From the NCBI GenBank assembly GCA_900550105.1, contig URQW01000011.1:1-58899 (forward strand): a stretch of DNA of 58,899 nucleotides. The letters run 5' to 3'. Both the position numbers and the translations under genes were made by a program. Each line of letters begins with the position of its first letter. Position 1 is the stretch's first letter. The notes beneath the pieces are model-generated. The model was not told the DNA's origin and did not search any database. It saw nothing but the letters and a program-made list of their open reading frames with translations. This DNA is from an uncultured Pelosinus sp. Its GTDB lineage: Bacteria > Bacillota > Negativicutes > UMGS1260. This document shows, piece by piece, positions 43,753-50,837 of this stretch.

Positions 43753-45138
43753 TTGAAAGACGCGAAACAAAAACCGCCTGTACAAAAGGGCGATAAAATT
43801 ACAGTAGAGATTCATGGCTTAGGTCATAGCGGTGAAGGTGTCGCAAGGTTAGACGGCTATACTTTATTTATTGAAGGCGCTTTGCAGGGCGAACAGGTAA
43901 CCGCGAAAGTCAAAGAAGTAAAGAAAAGTTACGGACGGGCGCAGTTGTTGGAGGTATTAGAGGCAGCGCCAGAGCGGATTGCGCCGCCTTGTCCTGTCTA
44001 TCAGGCTTGCGGCGGCTGTCAATTGCAGCATCTTTCCTATGAAGGACAGCTTGCAGCCAAATATGAGACTGTGCGAGCCGCGTTGGAACGGATTGGCAAG
44101 CTTGCCGGCGTTACCATTCAGCCAGTGTTGCCATCACCAGAATCGTGGCATTATCGCAATAAAATGCTGCTGCCTATCGGTCGCCGCGGACGCCATCTCA
44201 TTGCAGGCTGCTATGCTCAGGGAAGCCATGAGATTGTGCCGATGGAAGCTTGTCTGATTCAGCATGAGGCCAATAATCGCATCGCCGCTGCCGTAGCGGC
44301 TGTGGCGACAGAGCTTCGGATCAAGGCTTATGAAGAAGCAACTGGCGAAGGTTCCTTGCGTTATGCTATGGGGCGTGTCGGCGTTGCTACCGACGAAGTC
44401 ATGGTCGTAGTCGTAACAGCCACCGAAGAATTGCCAGAGCAAGAGGCTTTCATTAAAGGACTGCAAGAGCGGATTCCTGGACTTGTGAGCATTTTGCAGA
44501 ATGTAAATTCGCGCAAAACCAACGTGATGTTGGGACCTAAAAATAAACTACTGTGGGGCAAAGAATATATTGAAGATAAGCTGGGGAATTTGACCTTTCA
44601 GATTTCGCCCCATTCTTTTTTCCAAGTTAATACGAAACAGGCGGTACGCCTTTATGAAACAGCGCTGAAGTATGCTGACTTGCAAGGCGAAGAAACTGTC
44701 ATTGACGCGTACTGCGGCACTGGTACGATCTCGCTCTTCTTAGCGCAGCAAGCCAAGAAAGTATACGGCATTGAAGTAGTAGCGCCAGCCATTGCTGACG
44801 CCAAGAAAAACGCCGCCGATAATAAGATTGATAATGTAGAGTTCCTTGTGGGCGATGCTACTGACGTTATGCCGAAACTGTATCGTGATGGGCTAAGACC
44901 GGATGTCGTCGTCGTCGATCCGCCACGGGCAGGCTGCAGCACAGAAGTTCTTGATACGTTTGTGCGCATGGAGCCAAACCGAATCGTCTATGTATCGTGC
45001 AATCCCGCTTCTTTGGCTAGAGACCTCGGCTACTTAGCCGAAGAGGGTTACGAAGCCAAAGAGATTCAGCCTGTAGACATGTTTCCCATGACGTATCACG
45101 TCGAGTGTGTAGCGTTGATACAACGCCGTACTACGTAG
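43753..45138 (+). CDS. rlmD: 23S rRNA (uracil-C5)-methyltransferase RlmD/RumA
   Basis: The 461-residue enzyme starts at TTG behind GGGAGAAGG. It has an N-terminal TRAM domain (KITVEIHGLGHSGEGVARLD), the 4Fe-4S cysteines in CPVYQACGGCQLQHLSY, SAM-binding VIDAYCGTGTISLFLAQQ, VVDPPRAGCST and the catalytic Cys in IVYVSCNPASLARDL. The C-terminus MTYHVECVALI is conserved. The 3' end of this gene is a known integration target of conjugative elements in other Firmicutes, and here it borders the mobile region. Confidence 0.95.
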   Translation: MKDAKQKPPVQKGDKITVEIHGLGHSGEGVARLDGYTLFIEGALQGEQVTAKVKEVKKSYGRAQLLEVLEAAPERIAPPCPVYQACGGCQLQHLSYEGQLAAKYETVRAALERIGKLAGVTIQPVLPSPESWHYRNKMLLPIGRRGRHLIAGCYAQGSHEIVPMEACLIQHEANNRIAAAVAAVATELRIKAYEEATGEGSLRYAMGRVGVATDEVMVVVVTATEELPEQEAFIKGLQERIPGLVSILQNVNSRKTNVMLGPKNKLLWGKEYIEDKLGNLTFQISPHSFFQVNTKQAVRLYETALKYADLQGEETVIDAYCGTGTISLFLAQQAKKVYGIEVVAPAIADAKKNAADNKIDNVEFLVGDATDVMPKLYRDGLRPDVVVVDPPRAGCSTEVLDTFVRMEPNRIVYVSCNPASLARDLGYLAEEGYEAKEIQPVDMFPMTYHVECVALIQRRTT

Positions 45139-45330
45139 AAATCCTTAATTTCAGGTACTTCTACCGCCATTGCATCTTTGTAAAAAAGGATGGTTTTGAG
45201 CGCAAAAAGGTAGTTAAGGACTACATCAATGTCTCGGTAGTTATCAACCTAGTATGAGTAGACACAAGAAATTGCTTATTTTGTCAGTCAAGAGAATTTG
45301 ATTCTACAATAAAATAATGAGTTTATTATT
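45139..45330. other. non-coding junction between rlmD and the mobile element
   Basis: No gene is seen. Features: an 8-bp direct repeat GGTAGTTA at 45209-45216 and 45236-45243, and a frame open from within the rlmD end to a TGA near 45249 whose product (ending VVKDYINVSVVINLV) I do not recognise. Because the other end of the element lies outside the window, no attachment repeat can be assigned. Confidence 0.4.
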
Positions 45331-45363
45331 AGACGTTCAATATTCGTATTGGGCGTCTTTTTT
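45331..45363 (+). terminator. strong intrinsic terminator with UUCG loop
   Basis: AGACGTTCAATA and TATTGGGCGTCT form a 12-bp stem (two G-U pairs) closed by a TTCG tetraloop and followed by TTTTTT. It separates rlmD from the mobile-element genes, just before the next ribosome binding site. Confidence 0.85.
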
Positions 45364-45386
45364 ATTTGCCAAAGGAGGAAAAAGAA

Positions 45387-45821
45387 ATGTTAAGACAAGG
45401 CATGATTGAACGATTTAGAAAGGCTGCTCCAATAATCAGGGAGTTGGTTGATGACTTGGCATAGCTTCAGAACGAATTCAATCCAGAGAAAGCAACAGAA
45501 GAAGAACGTACCTATGTGAAGCATTTACTGAGCTTGGGCAGCAATTGCTTTGATGAAAGCGACTGGCGTTTAAAACAGATGTTTGCAGCCATAGGAAGGA
45601 AAGGACGCTTAATCAGGAATTCAGCTGGTAGATTTGAAATGGAAGGCACAGATATTGAATTCACGTGTGGAAGTGGCTGTGAGGTTTATGCACCATATTT
45701 CTTAGATGAAGAAGAATGGATGACCTGGCTTCCGACATCCATTGAATATAGTGGAGATTATTATTTTACGGCACGTCCGGATATGAAGCTGGAGGGTGCC
45801 TTAGTAAGGATCAAAGGTTGA
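45387..45821 (+). pseudogene. DUF5348-like small protein gene interrupted by an in-frame amber codon
   Basis: A strong AAAGGAGG (45371-45378) precedes ATG 45387. The frame reads MLRQGMIERFRKAAPIIREL-VDDLA, then TAG at 45462-45464, then continues without a break as LQNEFNPEKATEEERTYVKH to a TGA at 45819-45821. A single C-to-T change of CAG (Gln) would explain the stop. The downstream part (GRKGRLIRNSAGRFEMEGTD, LPTSIEYSGDYYF) resembles DUF5348 proteins found on plasmids and integrative elements. Either the gene is dead, or a shorter protein starts inside (ATG 45516, without a good ribosome binding site). Confidence 0.65.
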
Positions 45822-45842
45822 TGAAAAATTGGGTATGAAAAA

Positions 45843-45873
45843 AAGCACTATCAGTTAGCCGCTGATAGTGCTT
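45843..45873 (-). terminator. hairpin upstream of parA, terminator on the minus strand
   Basis: AAGCACTATCA pairs perfectly with TGATAGTGCTT around GTTAGCCGC. Read on the minus strand it is followed by TTTTTTT; on the plus strand there is no T-run. It may be a bidirectional barrier between the DUF5348-like gene and parA. Confidence 0.5.
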
Positions 45874-45929
45874 GACGTGAAAATTTGCTATAAACAAATT
45901 TTATCTCTTGAATTTATTATAGCAGATTT

Positions 45930-45959
45930 TCGCTTGATTTGTATAGAAAAATTAAGCGA
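45930..45959. promoter_or_regulatory. inverted repeat in the parA leader
   Basis: TCGCTTGAT (45930-45938) and ATTAAGCGA (45951-45959) form 9-bp arms with one mismatch, ending 16 bp before the parA ATG and overlapping its GAGAGG ribosome binding site. It may be an autoregulatory or centromere-like site for the partition proteins; inference. Confidence 0.4.
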
Positions 45960-45975
45960 GAGGATTTGAAAATTT

Positions 45976-46725
45976 ATGAAAACATTTTCGTTCATTAACA
46001 AAAAAGGCGGCGTTGGCAAAACAACGATTACCGTAAATATGGCGTATGCCATAGCAGAAAGCTGCGATTTAAGAGTACTAGTTATAGATAATGACGATCA
46101 GGGCAATGATTCGCAGTTCTTTGACGCAGAGCCGGAAAAATCGTTGGCAGATATTCTGTTAGGCAAAGCGAATATTCAGGATGTTATCCAGCCTACGCGC
46201 TATTCGAACATTGACATTGTTGCCAGCGGTGCCGCTTTACTGGATGCCAATGTGGCTGTCATAAAAGATGAAGAAATTGTACAGCAGACCATCTTAAAAG
46301 AATCCTTAGAGAAGGTTGCTGAAAATTATGATGTTTGTCTTATCGATAATCCTCCGACAATTAATGCTTCGGTTATCAATGCACTAGTCGCCAGTGATGA
46401 AGTGATCATTGTGACAACGCCGGATATTTATGGCATTCGCGGCGTTGCGCAAATGGCCGACTACATCGAAGCAATTAAAGAATATAATCCTGCCCTGCGG
46501 TTTCGTGGTTGCCTTCTCAATAAATTTTCTTCTACCCCGCATGGGTTCCGTTGTATTGAGCTATTAGGAAGGCAGTTTCCCTTATTTCGGACCAGAATTC
46601 GTTACACAAAAGATAAGCTGGAAGCATCGGCAGAAGAAAGAAAATCTATTTTTGAGTATTCGCCTAATTGTGGCTTTGCACGGGATCTTGTACAGTTTTT
46701 CAAAGAACTTTTAGCGGGGGAATGA
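45976..46725 (+). CDS. parA: ParA-type partition ATPase
   Basis: A 249-residue deviant Walker ATPase: KKGGVGKTTITVNMAYAIAE with the Walker A at residues 10-17, VLVIDNDDQGNDS (A'), VCLIDNPPTINASVINALVA (Walker B). There is no N-terminal helix-turn-helix, so it is the small Soj-like or ICE-type ParA. Such ParA-ParB pairs stabilise plasmids and integrative elements in their circular form. parB follows after 4 bp. Confidence 0.9.
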   Translation: MKTFSFINKKGGVGKTTITVNMAYAIAESCDLRVLVIDNDDQGNDSQFFDAEPEKSLADILLGKANIQDVIQPTRYSNIDIVASGAALLDANVAVIKDEEIVQQTILKESLEKVAENYDVCLIDNPPTINASVINALVASDEVIIVTTPDIYGIRGVAQMADYIEAIKEYNPALRFRGCLLNKFSSTPHGFRCIELLGRQFPLFRTRIRYTKDKLEASAEERKSIFEYSPNCGFARDLVQFFKELLAGE

Positions 46726-46729
46726 AATC

Positions 46730-47947
46730 ATGAAAAAACAGTCAGCAAGCTTAATTGCCAAGCTTTTAAATAAAAATTCTCAGCCAGGACAGGGCAGCGG
46801 TAAGGAACTTAACACTACGGAAGAAATCATCATGCGAGACGTTCATGAATTGGTGCCGAATCCTAAAAATGAAAAGTATAGTTTGGATAATATTGAAGAA
46901 CTGGCGATGATGATCCAGCTTACTCATAATATAGAGCCCATTATTTTAAAGACGATGGAGGATGGCCGATTTATGATTACCAGCGGTCATCGCCGCCGCT
47001 TGGCCCAGCTGTATCGATTGGAGCAGGGACTGATAGATAATCCGATGGTTCCGACCATTACACGAGAAATCATCAATGATTTTGAGGATGCCATAACGGA
47101 CGATGAAATGGAAACGTTGAATATCGTATTTCCGAATAAAGGGCAGCGCAGGAATTTGACACCTTCGCAGGAAGCGGATGAAATTGCACTTATTAAGCCA
47201 ATCATCAAGAAGCTTTATGATTATCAGAAAGCAGCCGGAAATATTGATGGTAAGTTTCGTCCTTATTTTGCCAATATCCTTGGTATTTCCGAAACTTCTC
47301 TGCAGCGTAAAGAAGCCATACGGAAGGTTTCAGATGAAGTTAAGGCCGAGGTTGATGCCGGGAATATTACGGCTACAGCTGCAGCAGAATTGGCAAGCAT
47401 GGATGAAGAACAGCAGAATTCTGCTGTTGAGGCGATTAAGGACCGGGGAGAAGAAATTACGGTGCAGGCTGTGAAAGAGGAAAAGAAAAAAATCGTTATG
47501 CCTAAAAATGACATTATTTCTGTTGTGAAAGAGCGTCCGACAGAATGTGAATTAGAGGATGAGGGACAGACAAAACTATTCGACCAAACGCAGAAAAATG
47601 ATACCGATAAAAATATAAGCAATGACGGTGCTAATTTTACTGATGAGGCTGTACCACCTGTGCAAAAGCAAGAAGTGACAGATAGAGATATTGCCGCAAA
47701 AATTTGGCTTCAGAAAGAAATTGTTGAGAAATTAAAAGACGCTGAGCAACGGCTTTCCGTAGAAACTGCTGATAAAACAGAAGAAGAGTGTCAGGAGTGG
47801 CAGGCACGTGTCAAGGTTATAAAAGGTGTCTTGGCTTATTTAGATGAATCTCATTGCCCGGAACGATGCAAAGAATGTTGTGATGATTGTGATCGGCCCT
47901 GTGAGCATTCGAAAAACTTTCAAGTCGCAAATACCATGAATAATTAA
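46730..47947 (+). CDS. parB: ParB/Spo0J-like partition protein with C-terminal Cys cluster
   Basis: A 405-residue protein. N-terminal ParB/sulfiredoxin-like domain at about residues 30-105 (DVHELVPNPKNEKYSLDNIE, PIILKTMEDGRFMITSGHRR), where SGHRRRLAQL takes the place of the GERRxRA motif. A helix-turn-helix follows (ANILGISETSLQRKEAIRKV). The C-terminal third is charged and coiled-coil-like, ending in six Cys within 16 residues (CPERCKECCDDCDRPC), which could bind zinc or an Fe-S cluster. It is coupled to parA. Confidence 0.85.
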   Translation: MKKQSASLIAKLLNKNSQPGQGSGKELNTTEEIIMRDVHELVPNPKNEKYSLDNIEELAMMIQLTHNIEPIILKTMEDGRFMITSGHRRRLAQLYRLEQGLIDNPMVPTITREIINDFEDAITDDEMETLNIVFPNKGQRRNLTPSQEADEIALIKPIIKKLYDYQKAAGNIDGKFRPYFANILGISETSLQRKEAIRKVSDEVKAEVDAGNITATAAAELASMDEEQQNSAVEAIKDRGEEITVQAVKEEKKKIVMPKNDIISVVKERPTECELEDEGQTKLFDQTQKNDTDKNISNDGANFTDEAVPPVQKQEVTDRDIAAKIWLQKEIVEKLKDAEQRLSVETADKTEEECQEWQARVKVIKGVLAYLDESHCPERCKECCDDCDRPCEHSKNFQVANTMNN

Positions 47948-47974
47948 TGATCTGCAGTTGGGAGAGAGAAGAAA

Positions 47975-49096
47975 ATGAGTAAATTATTGATCAATGAGGT
48001 TCCTTTGATGTGCCTGCCCAGCCTTGCAGTAAAAATCGGCTTGAATGAAGCGCTTTTTATACAGCAACTGCATTATTGGGTGGACCGCAGTAAAAATATT
48101 ATCGATGGTCGGCAATGGGTGTATAACACCATGGCGGACTGGTCAAAGCAATTTCCGTTTTGGTCGCAGAAGACTTTATCGCGGACGATTTCCAACTTAG
48201 AGAAGCAAAAATTGGTTATTTCTGGCAACTACAATCAAAAAGGCTATGATCGCACAAAGTGGTACACGATTGATTATCTTGCGTTGGAAGGGCTAGAAAA
48301 GGAGGAGCCGGAAACGGAAAATCATGAAGAATCAGAGCCAGATGTATCAGGAGAAAATGATGCTGCCGTTAGTGACCAGTCCATAGGGACAAAATGTCCA
48401 CATGAGGAAAATCAAGGGCTCGCGGATACTGTGGGAGATGCTTCCGTTGGTGACCAATCCATAGAGACAAATTGTCCTTATGAGGAAATTCAAGGCTTGT
48501 CGGGTCCTTTGGCGGAGAATGCCCAAAATGACCGTTTCATAGGGACAAGTTGTCCAAATCCATCCGGTCATTTTGTCCCTATGGAATCGAACAATCTGTC
48601 CTCACCAATACCAGAGAATAACAACAGAGAATTCTCAGAAAAAACAACAACAAACAGGAATGAGGAAACTGTTGTTGGAGATATGGTTAACATAAAAAAT
48701 TCACTGGATCGCTTACTTTTTGTAATGCCAAGTTATGGTATTACGCTTGCTACTGCAAAGAAATTTATTGCTGAATACGGTCTTGAGGCAGTTGAACAGC
48801 AATGGGAACTTTTGAAAAAGGCATTGCAAAAGGGGAAGATAAATAATCCTGCAGGTTGGCTGCATATGGCGTTGCGGGAAGGATATGTTGATGCTCCAGC
48901 TGCGTTTAAACAGCTTCAGGAGGAAAAGAAAGCTGCTATGCGAGAAAAAATGGCGGAGATAGAACGGCAACAAATAGCTGCTCTGGAACGAGAAGCAGAA
49001 GAGGAAGCCAATCAATTTGAAATTCCTGAAAATAGTCCATTTCACGCTTTTCTTGCAAAATATAAAAAAGAGCAGGATGAAAAGAGTCCGGTGTGA
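47975..49096 (+). CDS. DnaD-like replication initiation protein of a mobile element
   Basis: A 373-residue protein. Residues 1-105 form a winged-helix module typical of replication proteins of Firmicute ICEs and phages: VPLMCLPSLAVKIGLNEALF, IQQLHYWVDRSKN, KTLSRTISNLEKQKLVISGN. Residues 134-205 hold three imperfect repeats 26 residues apart (DQSIGTKCP at 134, DQSIETNCP at 160, DRFIGTSCP at 186). The C-terminal part has NNPAGWLHMALREGYVDAPA, common in phage and plasmid initiators, and a charged helix. Annotators would call it replication initiator or DnaD-like. The repeat-encoding DNA is palindromic and may be the origin (see 48381-48584). Confidence 0.75.
   Translation: MSKLLINEVPLMCLPSLAVKIGLNEALFIQQLHYWVDRSKNIIDGRQWVYNTMADWSKQFPFWSQKTLSRTISNLEKQKLVISGNYNQKGYDRTKWYTIDYLALEGLEKEEPETENHEESEPDVSGENDAAVSDQSIGTKCPHEENQGLADTVGDASVGDQSIETNCPYEEIQGLSGPLAENAQNDRFIGTSCPNPSGHFVPMESNNLSSPIPENNNREFSEKTTTNRNEETVVGDMVNIKNSLDRLLFVMPSYGITLATAKKFIAEYGLEAVEQQWELLKKALQKGKINNPAGWLHMALREGYVDAPAAFKQLQEEKKAAMREKMAEIERQQIAALEREAEEEANQFEIPENSPFHAFLAKYKKEQDEKSPV
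48381..48584. repeat. palindromic iteron-like repeats inside the replication gene
   Basis: Three direct copies of CATAGRGACAARWTGTCC-like sequence start at 48381, 48459 and 48537, exactly 78 bp apart, and a fourth lies inverted at 48566-48584 (18 of 19 bases identical to the first copy when reversed). Each direct copy contains an inverted repeat: GGACAAAATGTCC, GACAAATTGTC and GGACAAGTTGTCC. Iterons embedded in the initiator gene are known from theta-replicating phages and plasmids. As they also encode peptide repeats, selection on protein alone is the alternative. Confidence 0.6.
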
Positions 49097-49110
49097 ATGT
49101 CTGGAATTTA

Positions 49111-49133
49111 AGGTGTCCATTATGGACACCTTG
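49111..49133. repeat. palindromic repeat, copy 1
   Basis: GGTGTCCATTATGGACACC (49112-49130), a perfect 9-1-9 palindrome preceded by A and followed by TTG, lies 15 bp after the replication gene stop. The same 23-bp sequence is repeated at 50713-50735. It looks like a binding site for a dimeric protein. Confidence 0.7.
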
Positions 49134-49317
49134 ACTGACTGTAGGCAAATTTAATCTTGGGGTAGGTGGGGCCAGCATTGTCGTATAAAAACGACCGATT
49201 TTGCCCCTGCTTCTTAGGATACGTCGATTCGTTTGGGGGTCCATAATGGACACCCGATTCGGCTTGTAATAATTTTTTATGGGGAAAATCAATGTGCTGG
49301 TCAAGGATGTGGATTGA
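49134..49317. other. intergenic stretch with hairpin and inverted copy of the palindrome
   Basis: No gene of useful length. It contains a GTCGT/ACGAC hairpin (49180-49195), G-rich GGGGTAGGTGGGG with a matching CCCC downstream, and the inverted palindrome copy at 49235. A 12-codon frame (MGKINVLVKDVD, 49279-49317) ends just before the next gene and could be a leader, without further support. Confidence 0.4.
49235..49255. repeat. palindromic repeat, copy 2 (inverted, imperfect)
   Basis: GGGGGTCCATAATGGACACC is the reverse complement of the copy at 49111 with small changes in one arm; the 13-bp core GTCCATAATGGAC is an exact inverted match. Confidence 0.6.
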
Positions 49318-49494
49318 ATGAGGGTGGAGTTTATTGAAAATGGGAGAAGAATTATATCGACCAATCGAGGCGTATTCAAGGATAACGAACTTATTTGGTA
49401 TGATAATGCCTATGTTTTGAGTTTGAAATTTGATGAGGAAAAGGTCGAAATTGTGATAAAAAAGATACCAAAAGCAGGAGGTGAAGTGCGATGA
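49318..49494 (+). CDS. small hypothetical protein of the element, 58 aa
   Basis: Open frame from ATG 49318 to TGA 49492-49494. The product MRVEFIENGRRIISTNRGVF, KDNELIWYDNAYVLSLKFDE, EKVEIVIKKIPKAGGEVR is predicted to be beta-rich and soluble. A GGATG-type site lies just upstream. Its stop overlaps the ATG of the following small gene (ATGA), and that coupling supports its being real. No family recognised. Confidence 0.55.
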   Translation: MRVEFIENGRRIISTNRGVFKDNELIWYDNAYVLSLKFDEEKVEIVIKKIPKAGGEVR

Positions 49495-49607
49495 AGGCGG
49501 AAAAATCGATGGAAGATTACGGAATGGAGCTAAATGAACAAGTGCTGACCGAGGAAGAGCAAGAAGAATTGGCGCAAGAATCCGATGAGGAAAACGCAAA
49601 ACGTTAG
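49491..49607 (+). CDS. small acidic protein of the element, 38 aa
   Basis: Open frame from ATG 49491 with a near-perfect AGGAGGTG site 7 nt upstream, ending at TAG 49605. The product MKAEKSMEDYGMELNEQVLT then EEEQEELAQESDEENAKR is strongly acidic. It lies between the 58-aa gene (overlap ATGA) and ardC (11-bp gap), so the three are probably translated from one message. An acidic polypeptide next to an antirestriction gene recalls DNA-mimic proteins, but the length is far below known ones; function unknown. Confidence 0.6.
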   Translation: MKAEKSMEDYGMELNEQVLTEEEQEELAQESDEENAKR

Positions 49608-49618
49608 GGGGTGAGGAT

Positions 49619-50704
49619 ATGGCGTTACCAGAGCATGTGCAAGAGCAGCGGAATGATCTTGTGGAAAAAGTAATAAAAGATATTGAGGCAGGAAAGCCAT
49701 TCTTTTGGGATTCTGAACACTTTGGCAAACCAGCGCATAATATGGCCCTTGGTTCATCCTATCGAGGACTCAATCGCATGCGCCTGATGATTGCAGCGGA
49801 GGACAAAGGTTATACAGATAGTCGTTGGTGCACGTATAAACAGGCGCAGGATAAAGGCTGGCAGGTTAAAAAAGGCGAAAAAGGGACACATATTGAATTT
49901 TGGTCGAAATCGGTCACGGTCAAAGAAGTAAATCAAGAAACCGGTGAAGAAGAGAAAAAATTGAAAGACTTAGATTGTCCCATAGTTAAATACTATACGG
50001 TATTCAATGCACAGCAAATGGAAGGGGTTCCTCCGGAACATTCTTTGACCATTGATGAGAATGAGAAGAATAAGTACATGGAAAATATGCTGAAAAACAG
50101 TGAGGCAAAAATTTTTTTTGATCAGAGCAATCGAAATTTTTATAGCCCTACTACAGATGAAATTCATGTATTACCGCGAGAAAAATTTAAGACGCTGGAT
50201 GGCTTTTATGCGACTTGTGCGCATGAAATCGCCCATAGTACCGGACATTCTACTCGGATGAACCGGGATATGTTCAATTTTGAAAAAAGTGAATATGCCA
50301 AAGAAGAACTACGGGCCGAGCTTGCTTCTACGTTTTTGCAGCAGCAATATGGGATTAAATTTGATGAAAAGCATTATGAGAATCATGCGGCATATTTGCA
50401 GTCTTGGGCCAAAGTTTTAAAAGATGATCCCAATGAATTATATCGGGCAGCTTCTAAGGCACAAGAAATGGCCGATTACATTGAGAAGAACATGCTTTTG
50501 AAAGGCATTGAACAAGTAACACCAAAAGCGTTGGGAAATGGCAAGGAAGTACTGCTTAGTAAAGAGGTCAAGGAACTGACCAAGGTATCGCCGTTTCAGG
50601 AGATTGCGGATCGGGCAATGGAGAAGAAAAAACGGCAGCAACGTAAGCAAAAATTGCAAGTTTCGATAAAGGATAAATCAAAACAGGCAGAATTGGCACG
50701 ATGA
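49619..50704 (+). CDS. ardC: ArdC-family antirestriction protein
   Basis: A 361-residue protein. Residues 1-130 are the ArdC N-terminal ssDNA-binding domain (DUF1738): KPFFWDSEHFGKPAHNMALG, YRGLNRMRLM, WCTYKQAQDKGWQVKKGEKG with YTVFNAQQMEGVP. The C-terminal half is a zincin-like metallopeptidase with HEIAHSTGH and the third ligand region YAKEELRAELASTFL. ArdC proteins bind single-stranded DNA and protect conjugatively entering DNA from restriction. Its presence supports a conjugative or mobilisable element. The stop TGA is part of TGATATAAT, an extended -10-like element. Confidence 0.88.
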   Translation: MALPEHVQEQRNDLVEKVIKDIEAGKPFFWDSEHFGKPAHNMALGSSYRGLNRMRLMIAAEDKGYTDSRWCTYKQAQDKGWQVKKGEKGTHIEFWSKSVTVKEVNQETGEEEKKLKDLDCPIVKYYTVFNAQQMEGVPPEHSLTIDENEKNKYMENMLKNSEAKIFFDQSNRNFYSPTTDEIHVLPREKFKTLDGFYATCAHEIAHSTGHSTRMNRDMFNFEKSEYAKEELRAELASTFLQQQYGIKFDEKHYENHAAYLQSWAKVLKDDPNELYRAASKAQEMADYIEKNMLLKGIEQVTPKALGNGKEVLLSKEVKELTKVSPFQEIADRAMEKKKRQQRKQKLQVSIKDKSKQAELAR

Positions 50705-50712
50705 TATAATTT

Positions 50713-50735
50713 AGGTGTCCATTATGGACACCTTG
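50713..50735. repeat. palindromic repeat, copy 3, overlapping a promoter-like site
   Basis: Exact copy of the 23-bp sequence at 49111-49133, including GGTGTCCATTATGGACACC. It begins 3 bp after TATAAT (50705-50710, preceded by TG to give an extended -10), so a bound protein would cover the transcription start. An AGAGGAG ribosome binding site and GTG (50759) follow, but the frame behind it breaks off. Confidence 0.7.
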
Positions 50736-50837
50736 CCGATTTTAAGAGGAGACAGTCAGTGAGAAAAAAATTATGGAATTTGAAGCTGATGCACATAAAT
50801 GGTTTGATTTTTTATCATTTTACATCTTATGTAAATT
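50736..50837 (+). other. possible truncated gene at the edge of the defence island
   Basis: AAGAGGAGA followed by GTG at 50759 looks like a normal gene start, but the frame encodes only 42 residues without recognised content and runs into the 3' end of the antisense xseA-like gene. A second frame from ATG 50773 (MEFEADAHKWFDFLSFYILC) is similarly cut. This may be the remnant of a backbone gene broken when the AT-rich island was inserted. Confidence 0.35.

Noticed and set aside
49120..49728. 202-aa minus-strand ORF
   Set aside because: It is antisense to the small genes and ardC start, with low-complexity content and no family signal.
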